Part shown: positions 6,301 through 8,460 of the stretch, in pieces
How positions within the stretch are numbered: position 1 is the stretch's first letter
Layout: each line of letters starts with the position of its first letter
NCBI GenBank assembly: GCA_002684755.1
Contig: NYVS01000001.1
Coordinates: 1 to 8,460, forward strand
Length of the DNA: 8,460 nt
Direction of reading: 5' to 3'
Origin: Phycisphaerae bacterium
Lineage (GTDB): Bacteria > Planctomycetota > Phycisphaerae > Phycisphaerales > SM1A02
Translations under genes and position numbers: made by a program
Notes under the pieces: model-generated
Told to the model about the DNA's origin: nothing
What the model saw: the letters and a program-made list of their open reading frames with translations, nothing else
Databases searched by the model: none

Positions 6301-8460
6301 CTCCATTGTCTCGTAGTGGAGCGGCGCGCTGGCTGAGGCGTGGCTGTCGTCCGAGTCTGCGAAGGAGACGTTGAAGCCTCGAGGCCGGAAGCTGCTGCTG
6401 CCCTTGCTGCCTCCCTTGCCGCCGCCCTTACCGCCGGAGCGTCCGCGGTCGAAGCGCCCCCTGCCGCCACGGCCGCCCATGTCTCGCCCCCGGCTCGAAG
6501 CGTCGTGGCGTGCGGGGCCACGGTGCAAAGGGCGATGGGCGGAGCGCGGGAGGGAAGAGGCGTGGAGGCGCTGATGCGCGGCCTTGCGCTTCTGATGCTG
6601 GTGCCATGGGCGCGGCTTGCCGGAGAGCTGGTTGATTGCCTGCTCGTCGAGCACGGGGCTGGCCAGCTCGCAGAGCGGCTTTGGCACGTCAAGACGTGCG
6701 CCGTTGCAGCACGGCAGCAGGCAGGTGGGACACGTCTGCTTGCATTTTCCGATCGGATGCACGCCGTTGGGACCAACGTCGAGGCCGCATGTCCAGCACT
6801 TGGGAGTGGCATCGGCGGCGCAGCACATGTACTCGTCGAGCGCGTGCTCGCGCACGGACTCTTCGAGCGCTGCCGCGTCTGCGAGAGACGTCGCGTCCAC
6901 GCAATACTCGTCACCGTTCTCGTCGTCGTACTCGTACTCGTCAGCATCGTCGGCGGAGGTGGCGAAGGCCTCGCGAGCGCGCGCGCCGGTGCGGCTGTTG
7001 GCGCCTGCGAGGGCGTGAGCGAAGACGGTGATGAAGCGGCTGTGGTCGTAAGCGACGCGTCCCTCAATCTCGGCGTCGCGCACTGCGTTGAGCATGTCGG
7101 TGATCTCGCGCTCAGCGGTGCCCTGCAGGTTCGACGGTGCTTTGCGCAGGACGGCGTGGAAGACGGCGTTGGGGTCCGAGGCCTCCTCGGCGCGTCCCTT
7201 GGCGGAGAGCCGCCAATCGCGTAGGAGCTCGCGAACGGCGACCATGACCGAGTCGGGCGAGTCGACGGTGGCGAAGTAGTCGGTTGAGGAGTAGCGTTGC
7301 TCGATCGACTGCTTCTCGTTGCGCACGACCGGTACGTCGAAGCCAAGCAGCAGCTCGACGATTGCAACGCCGCTAGATCTGGCCATGTGCGCGAGGCGTT
7401 CGTGCGGGTCGGTGGCGTTCGGGCGAGCGTCGTCGATGCGGCCGCAGACGAGCTTGACGCGCGGGGCATCGTCGTCGAAGCACGAGTGGATGGCGCGGAG
7501 GAGCCAGCGGTCGACCACCAGCATGCGTTCATGAGGGCCAGGCGACGCGACGCGCAGCATCTCGAACCAGGCGGCCATGCCCTGGCAGAGGAGGTCGATG
7601 ACCGGGTGCTTCAAGCTGAACTTGGACAGTATCGTCCGAAGCCAGGATGTTGCCAGGCCGATCTCGAGGGCTGAGCCGGTAAGTCGCTTGTACTTGTCGA
7701 TGTCGGTGGAGCTGAGGTCGTGCGCGAAGTCCTTCATCGACAGGTGCGAGCCGAACGGGCCGGTGTCAAACGTGCCGTCGTCGCCGCCTCCCGACGTAGA
7801 AGTGTTGCGTGTGCCTGCGCTGCGCACGGCGGCGGCCGCGTTGATCCTAGCCTCCATCTCGGACTGCCAGCCGATGAGGTCGCCGCCCTCGCTGAGGAAG
7901 TGCTCGATCGAGCGCAAGCGTGCGCTAAGATGGGAGGTGGCGGCAGGCTCAGCGGGCTGGGAGGGTGGCGATGCTGAAGGCACGAGGCCGTGGAGGTGGA
8001 GGTCGCCTCGGAAGACGCCCTTGTCAGCGAGCTCCTCAAACGCGAGGCTGACGCCACTTGCGACAGCGCTGAGGTGCTGGAGGGGCGCGCGCATGAGGAG
8101 CGCAGACGTGCCGTGCACGCGCTCAGAGAAGCGCGCGGAATCACTGACGAGCGCGTGCAGCGCCGGCATGACACCGATGACGAGTTCGGCGAGGCGATCA
8201 GCACGAACGGCGACGGCGTTGTCGGCGGAGGCCATGTCGCGAATGGACGAAGCGACGTTGCGCTGCCAGTCCTGATGGTCGCAGGTGGAGAGGGCGATCG
8301 TCTGCATGAGCTCGGGCAGAGCTTTGAAGAGAGCGTCGATGCGATCGGCGTGGCCCTTGACAACCTCCTTGGCTTTGACGGCGGCGAGTGGCTCGATGAT
8401 GCTTTGGAGGCCTGTGATGGCGCGCACGAGAGACTCGAGTGCGGCCGTGTTGTCCGCAGC
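355..8460 (-). CDS. Gag-Pol polyprotein of a copia-type retrotransposon (5'-partial)
   Basis: This is a single Gag-Pol frame ending in TAG (355-357). Numbering here starts at the GTG at 8425-8427, but that codon is only a valine in an open frame: eleven more sense codons run to the window edge, so the real start lies upstream. Domains by residue: helical N-terminus and Gag core about 1-520; zinc knuckle 544-574; RGG region 646-685; first Cys/His module 848-874; protease around D916; integrase 1129-1367 with D1134, D1199 and E1235; Tudor-like segment 1426-1479; methyltransferase-like domain 1518-1770; second Cys/His module 1931-1957; reverse transcriptase 2130-2400 with D2243, D2334 and D2335; RNase H 2530-2670 with D2537, E2575, D2609 and D2658. 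At about 2,700 residues it is far larger than usual copia polyproteins of about 1,300-1,800. No frameshift separates Gag from Pol, so their ratio must be set otherwise, for example by splicing or processing (inference). Copia identity is near certain; some inner domains are not. Confidence 0.95.
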   Translation of the reverse strand, partial: AADNTAALESLVRAITGLQSIIEPLAAVKAKEVVKGHADRIDALFKALPELMQTIALSTCDHQDWQRNVASSIRDMASADNAVAVRADRLAELVIGVMPALHALVSDSARFSERVHGTSALLMRAPLQHLSAVASGVSLAFEELADKGVFRGDLHLHGLVPSASPPSQPAEPAATSHLSARLRSIEHFLSEGGDLIGWQSEMEARINAAAAVRSAGTRNTSTSGGGDDGTFDTGPFGSHLSMKDFAHDLSSTDIDKYKRLTGSALEIGLATSWLRTILSKFSLKHPVIDLLCQGMAAWFEMLRVASPGPHERMLVVDRWLLRAIHSCFDDDAPRVKLVCGRIDDARPNATDPHERLAHMARSSGVAIVELLLGFDVPVVRNEKQSIEQRYSSTDYFATVDSPDSVMVAVRELLRDWRLSAKGRAEEASDPNAVFHAVLRKAPSNLQGTAEREITDMLNAVRDAEIEGRVAYDHSRFITVFAHALAGANSRTGARAREAFATSADDADEYEYDDENGDEYCVDATSLADAAALEESVREHALDEYMCCAADATPKCWTCGLDVGPNGVHPIGKCKQTCPTCLLPCCNGARLDVPKPLCELASPVLDEQAINQLSGKPRPWHQHQKRKAAHQRLHASSLPRSAHRPLHRGPARHDASSRGRDMGGRGGRGRFDRGRSGGKGGGKGGSKGSSSFRPRGFNVSFADSDDSHASASAPLHYETMEVQILGAKLCDAPLCESRSHAYAQVGSTLAMPSTIPARPPEPVGVAAASKPLGTMLAAAEPVGEPSAAEAKPIGELSAAAPKPVGEVLASSSQSQIQDQSQAPPQSQIQLMSASSVYATSARSPTGSAEPSAGGGLTTTCIVCGGAVCVASRLPHCHHPTLGPCACDAPAIMRIPSMPPPATLDVLAAGFDGSARTSTLKVVVLFLIDRGSQVDLINIANAARYASHTAPVDVRISSQGKGQHTIVDRVHQVDGVLPGGHTLRLQLLDSPDSRKPILNEQNLWRTHGCFVDTPSARLIVPDGSRVQLVLKPDDERLWLPIELTAQPEVMAVVEETVVTAAADSFAAIAHPLDRTTTLAARYNLSADGVKSASAAIDGMDLPKTLTQRLKTHIDADEFRRASIMKRGAAPVRSPSRNMLPGHTIIGDEWGKFDTPCALTKSTSQFGSVDTGSSFGVLEGLRTTSLECIFAAIASRVQEERRVGNEPREVRLDRLSAHATPVMKRRLATELNVALTLGAAKYHEAVGAEEVNGDIVTRIADAMFARACRVDPLCNRSFYLLCREYAQTILNDRPCTTISTSVSRREHSGRARPDATKQPLYCFFTKVLVYREKPDRGKHGDVDAGRAYEGRLVNKLPYSYCVYNPSTRQFTYPPRVTPLNEHVLIAAGLPAGSASVDFSMQVQLSDLPHLTLTPTVSASGPRAPPPPQLRRDAYAQHTRLDVLYHMDGKRVWCALTITAVMPTATGRYEYNVVWDDGAWNRDPAYAKFRRLDLQAADAPPSRVRWTLERDAKLPLPVADTSLPFDGRGAAALFLYGGLGPEHPDGIDALAHRALLRAPHLEVVVLDRRNGKAYCVTSRSLRLATVADVREQRYAAVVNCQPCTPYSPRRGVQLGDHDGWFDPPPPGHELFMEEQGVTRDFGLDITLAAHQTPGVQWIVETIADRQGTPGPWGAPELSPAYWAPFKDWRSLFDEDEMQEAASHVDAHRVLCAACWWGSSDLDPQKFFELLFSPESKPQAQLHFPTGMRLCEHASHAVVIEDVDEHGRSRAEASGVYKPELAEDLAACVIHMLSPMHPQASPAPFGIPLPSSSQPAAARVLPPHRSMPTSTAAPRRSPRLASSAVSLLAGSVDAYVLAANDPVEALAACAYWADGTRVSTASFDAAYAAVIALSSSCTPDPSRAIVVTAPPPPCTLDLCSVVVGDEPTSPPAFAIRSLCCRAYLSSCRTCGGMVCSKCGQGSDQHYAFEPCDCVTPAACMTTRLPSALQTCVPIASTSETSTVACDAFAALDDSRASDTSETSTIVHDAFAALGDVIPYAAGEAAIAESLGAHAADVLAALRLARTRSFSVPLARDLAAAALDGDHVTHLSVEQHGPAYVTSHGSVVAIPRTYEVAKATQTIVQVKTPMGMVDYTVPATTAQVYRHPLMEKWLEADRKAHMDLLVGGNRLIRQDEVPHEAVISDVVTARKMKTQADQTLDPHNPFKSRHAKDDRRMVARAKKLGIKPVKTAHVAIMDDITGNIMLADAAARGRDLGKADVGSAYLKGQRINRGKGYMRMCPTVQEYDEDGTPMVYEFSTTMWGEEPAGHEWDVVLDAEFTALGLQRAEGVPALYFIVTADGDLRVAKIVDDLLFSESASTHFRLMERVVDALRARFDGEVKFERAPTSFAGALLTYGPDRDWIKISMPAKITEAVKELRPDFLTATSRPADILTGKALQDAADGLRLPTEQRLPMPKYAKRIQQLIGKVKFPEKRCLPRLTLLMHRLSCVMKYPPPEATAVADAMLWMAWENKDEGFTYRRRPLGAPAATTVHATKVFDLDAPAPSAMTISADASTGYHNVYAIVATSAGAAVHHCTKKINTVCDSIMRAEQVATQKASELAEYIKTIERALGVPRDEPIDLATDNLGNAQVTHNVGSSTRSRHFLVRYEAVMHREAQGIVAVQHVPDEHMPADFLTKWVPAAKLRRCLSYVTGTMLPSRKPKRDV
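418..840 (-). other. RNase H domain (copia type)
   Basis: Residues about 2530-2670. The four acidic residues fall in the expected order and contexts: D2537 in I-S-A-D-A-S, E2575 in R-A-E-Q, D2609 in A-T-D-N-L-G-N and D2658 in P-A-D-F-L-T-K. Between the last two, S-R-H-F-L-V-R-Y (after T-R) matches copia 't.Hi.iryhf', and H-V-P-D-E-H-M-P-A-D matches 'yv.t....AD.lTK'. The segment between RT and this domain (P-K-Y-A-K-R-I-Q-Q-L-I-G-K, about 2445) corresponds to the copia 'y..avGsL.yl' connection. The role is removal of the RNA template and generation of the purine-tract primer. The protein ends about 20 residues later in a basic tail (R-K-P-K-R). Confidence 0.92.
1228..2040 (-). other. Reverse transcriptase domain (copia type, RVT_2-like)
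   Basis: Residues about 2130-2400. The start (H-P-L-M-E-K-W-L-E-A, W2136) matches the copia 'W..Am..E' entry. F-K-S-R-H (about 2175) matches F-K-A-R-L. D2243-V-G-S-A-Y-L-K-G matches D-V-x-x-A-F-L-x-G and supplies the first catalytic aspartate. The M-C-P segment and M-W-G-E-E-P-A-G-H-E-W stand where 'P.g' and L-Y-G-L-K-Q-x-x-x-x-W occur. I-V-D2334-D2335-L-L-F matches Y-V-D-D-L-L-I. Downstream, F-E-R-A-P-T-S-F-A-G-A-L-L occupies the F-L-G-I-x-I position. All three catalytic aspartates are present. The tyrosine of YVDD is isoleucine and the L-Y-G-L-K-Q box is poorly conserved, which marks a divergent copia lineage. The role is copying element RNA into cDNA. Confidence 0.9.
2371..2487 (-). repeat. 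66-bp imperfect in-frame tandem duplication
   Basis: The unit starting gtcgccgagcgcagcgaa at 2371 recurs as gtcgtcgagcgcggcgaa at 2437, an offset of 66 bp (22 codons). The similarity runs through to gtctcggaggt in both copies. In the protein this gives two copies of T-S-E-T-S-T...D-A-F-A-A-L. It lies in the linker between the second Cys/His module and reverse transcriptase. Confidence 0.85.
2557..2637 (-). other. Cys/His module, copy 2 (between methyltransferase-like domain and RT)
   Basis: Residues C1931 to C1957 fit CX2CGGXVCX9HX4PCXC with exactly the spacing of copy 1 at 5806-5886, and are likewise followed by a P-A...R-L-P tail. This copy has an extra cysteine (C1942) and further cysteines just upstream. 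The likely role is zinc binding; function unknown. Confidence 0.7.
3118..3876 (-). other. DNA cytosine methyltransferase-like (SAM-dependent) domain
   Basis: Residues about 1518-1770 lie between integrase and reverse transcriptase, where ordinary copia elements have only a short linker. L-F-L-Y-G-G-L-G (1518-1525) resembles cytosine-5 methyltransferase motif I (D-L-F-S-G-x-G-G). E-V-V-V-L-D-R (1547-1553) resembles the acidic end of the second strand. Y-A-A-V-V-N-C-Q-P-C-T-P-Y-S (1579-1592) resembles motif IV (P-P-C-Q-x-F-S), with C1588 as candidate nucleophile. Q-W-I-V-E-T-I (1641-1647) resembles motif VI (E-N-V), with E1645. A later C-E-H-A-S-H-A segment (1735-1741) followed by Y-K-P-E-L-A (1761-1766) recalls the ends of methyltransferase-like domains I associate with algal retroelements. 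Motifs VIII-X are not clear, so the domain could be diverged, inactive or a different Rossmann enzyme. The match is by eye only. Confidence 0.55.
3991..4152 (-). other. Tudor/Agenet-like SH3-fold segment
   Basis: Residues 1426-1479 read like one SH3-type barrel. L-Y-H-M-D-G-K-R-V-W-C-A-L-T-I-T (1429-1444) resembles the Tudor/Agenet start 'v.a.y.dg.wy.A.I'. Y-E-Y-N-V-V-W-D-D-G (1454-1463) resembles 'Y.V.fdDG', and F-R-R-L-D-L (1474-1479) resembles the closing strand. Such domains often read methylated histones or bind nucleic acid. By analogy with the integrase-linked chromodomains of Ty3/gypsy elements, this could bias insertion sites (inference). It could instead be an ordinary integrase C-terminal SH3 domain. 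Confidence 0.5.
4327..5043 (-). other. Integrase (DD35E) core plus copia-type C-terminal extension
   Basis: Residues 1129-1367. The first acid is D1134 in G-D-E-W-G-K-F, which matches the copia D-x-W-G-P motif. The second is D1199 in V-R-L-D-R-L. E1235 follows after exactly 35 residues and has N1238 three positions on, as in the integrase E-x-x-N pattern. The segment S-F-Y-L-L-C-R-E-Y-A-Q-T-I-L-N-D-R-P (1263-1280) matches copia 'fW.ea...A.yl.Nr.P'. Downstream, residues 1305-1367 follow the copia extension: a lead strand, then Y-E-G-R-L-V (for G-x-F-L-G-Y), V-Y-N-P-S-T-R and a final N-E. The role is insertion of cDNA into host DNA. The upstream HHCC zinc segment is not recognisable. The catalytic residues look intact. 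Confidence 0.88.
5398..5730 (-). other. Retropepsin-like aspartic protease domain
   Basis: Residues about 900-1010 sit between Gag and integrase, where copia elements carry protease. A hydrophobic strand (V-V-V-L-F-L-I) leads into D916-R-G-S-Q-V-D-L-I. This matches the retropepsin hydrophobic-D-[ST]-G-[AS] signature except that the residue after the aspartate is arginine. A later strand (H-T-L-R-L-Q-L-L) fits a beta-rich fold. The role would be maturation of Gag-Pol. The Ser/Thr-to-Arg change departs from the family and could weaken activity. Domain edges are approximate. Confidence 0.65.
5806..5886 (-). other. Cys/His module, copy 1 (between Gag and protease)
   Basis: Residues C848 to C874 follow the pattern CX2CGGXVCX9HX4PCXC, then D-A-P-A-I-M-R-I-P. 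Six cysteines and a histidine in fixed order suggest a small zinc-binding fold. The same pattern, with identical spacing, appears about 1,080 residues later at 2557-2637. I do not know a named family for it. Copy 1 lies just upstream of the protease. Confidence 0.7.
5977..6029 (-). repeat. Direct 17-bp repeat encoding a Gln/Ser tract
   Basis: The plus-strand word ctgaatctgagactgag is found at 5977-5993 and exactly again at 6013-6029, 36 bp apart, with a partial copy (ctgagactga) at 6001. It encodes the S-Q-S-Q-I-Q-D-Q-S-Q / P-P-Q-S-Q-I-Q linker. Confidence 0.8.
6049..6190 (-). repeat. Five degenerate 27-33 bp coding repeats (P-V/I/L-G units)
   Basis: The plus-strand word gcctan(n)gg recurs at 6049, 6082, 6115, 6145 and 6172, with spacings of 33, 33, 30 and 27. 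All are multiples of three, so the frame is kept. In the protein this gives repeated [EK]-P-[VIL]-G followed by alanine-rich spacers, a flexible Ala/Pro linker between nucleocapsid and the first Cys/His module. Confidence 0.75.
6373..6492 (-). other. RGG/GGK-rich basic tail of nucleocapsid
   Basis: Residues 646-685 are dominated by Arg-Gly and Gly-Gly-Lys repeats (R-G-G-R-G-R-F-D-R-G-R, then K-G-G-G-K-G-G-S-K-G) ending in R-P-R-G-F. Such RGG boxes bind RNA and are common in nucleocapsid-like proteins. The position just after the knuckle supports an RNA-packaging or chaperone role. The basic stretch could also act in nuclear import. Confidence 0.75.
6706..6798 (-). other. Gag zinc knuckle, extended and cysteine-rich
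   Basis: Residues C544, C547, H557 and C562 form a CX2CX9HX4C pattern. The usual retroelement knuckle is CX2CX4HX4C, so the loop before the histidine is five residues longer. Four to five more cysteines follow at once (C566, C569, C573, C574), enough for a second metal site. The role expected from the family is binding of genomic RNA for packaging. It lies between an acidic stretch and a basic RGG region, as expected for a nucleocapsid segment. An alternative is a different small zinc fold that has replaced the standard knuckle. Confidence 0.75.
6868..7755 (-). other. Gag (capsid-like) region
   Basis: Residues about 225-520 sit where the capsid part of Gag is expected, just before the zinc knuckle. 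The segment is rich in predicted helix, with hydrophobic and tryptophan-containing stretches (for example the W-L-R-T-I-L and A-A-W-F-E-M-L segments), typical of a multimerising helical Gag. It ends in a strongly acidic stretch (D-E-Y-E-Y-D-D-E-N-G-D-E) just before the cysteine-rich knuckle. Upstream, residues 1-200 are also alanine-rich and helical, with a proline/serine linker at about 150-165. I do not recognise a specific Gag family by sequence, so the assignment rests on position and composition. Confidence 0.6.

Larger units (their letters stand above)
1..8460 (-). mobile_element. Ty1/copia-type LTR retrotransposon, 5' end outside the window
   Basis: The window is filled by one element transcribed leftwards. 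The copia assignment rests on domain order: protease, integrase, then reverse transcriptase and RNase H, in one frame with Gag. At the 3' end, a tandem-repeat 3' region is followed by a polypurine tract and an apparent LTR start. The 5' LTR, primer-binding site and true start codon would lie beyond 8460, and the 3' LTR runs off position 1. LTR identity and target-site duplication therefore cannot be checked here. The frame has no stop or frameshift over more than 8 kb, which suggests a young or functionally constrained copy. The internal region alone exceeds 8.3 kb, much longer than usual copia elements of about 5 kb, mainly because of a large insert between integrase and reverse transcriptase and long low-complexity linkers. 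Confidence 0.9.

Noticed and set aside
6340..7224. Plus-strand open frame of 294 codons opposite Gag
   Set aside because: It is antisense to the zinc knuckle and RGG region and is rich in Ala/Gly/Val, so a shadow is the simplest reading.
6174..7532. Second minus-strand frame of 452 codons overlapping Gag
   Set aside because: The product is a Ser/Arg/Thr/Pro-rich shadow of the Gag frame in a GC-rich sequence, with no domain and no separate start signal.
8425..8427. GTG as the true start of the polyprotein
   Set aside because: The frame stays open to 8460 with no stop. GTG is a poor start for a eukaryotic element, so the start is more likely outside the window.

Overview
The window is almost entirely one LTR retrotransposon of the Ty1/copia (Pseudoviridae) type, read on the minus strand. 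A single reading frame of about 2,700 codons covers nearly all of it. The domain order Gag - zinc knuckle - protease - integrase - (extra modules) - reverse transcriptase - RNase H, with integrase before reverse transcriptase, defines the copia order. The GC-rich composition, the eukaryotic element class and the extra modules suggest a eukaryotic microalga (dinoflagellate, haptophyte, pelagophyte or similar). That host assignment is inference, and no host gene is visible.

Layout in transcription order (minus strand, high to low coordinates). The frame is already open at the right edge (8460), so the true start codon, primer-binding site and 5' LTR lie outside the window. A helical Gag region (to about 6870) is followed by an acidic stretch, an unusual cysteine-rich zinc knuckle (6706-6798) and an RGG-type basic tail (6373-6492). 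A low-complexity linker with two repeat families (5977-6190) leads to a first copy of a cysteine/histidine module (5806-5886), then a retropepsin-like protease with a D-R-G-S active-site motif (about 5398-5730). The integrase (4327-5043) has an exact D-D-35-E triad. Between integrase and reverse transcriptase lies an extra segment of roughly 760 residues: a Tudor/Agenet-like SH3 segment (3991-4152), a domain resembling a cytosine-5 DNA methyltransferase or related SAM-dependent enzyme (3118-3876), a second copy of the cysteine/histidine module (2557-2637) and a 22-residue tandem duplication (2371-2487). Reverse transcriptase (1228-2040) and RNase H (418-840) complete the polyprotein, which stops at 355-357.

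The 3' non-coding part (about 240 bases) is mostly an array of 20-23 bp tandem repeats (about 128-340). It ends in a 22-base pure purine tract on the sense strand (94-115), followed immediately by TG, the expected first dinucleotide of the 3' LTR. Positions 1-93 are therefore probably the start of that LTR.

As a system, Gag would package the RNA, protease would mature the polyprotein, RT/RNase H would copy the RNA using the purine tract as plus-strand primer, and integrase would insert the cDNA. The inserted methyltransferase-like and Tudor-like modules are the most unusual part. They suggest an element that can mark or recognise host chromatin or DNA. The domain matches come from reading motifs by eye, without a profile search.
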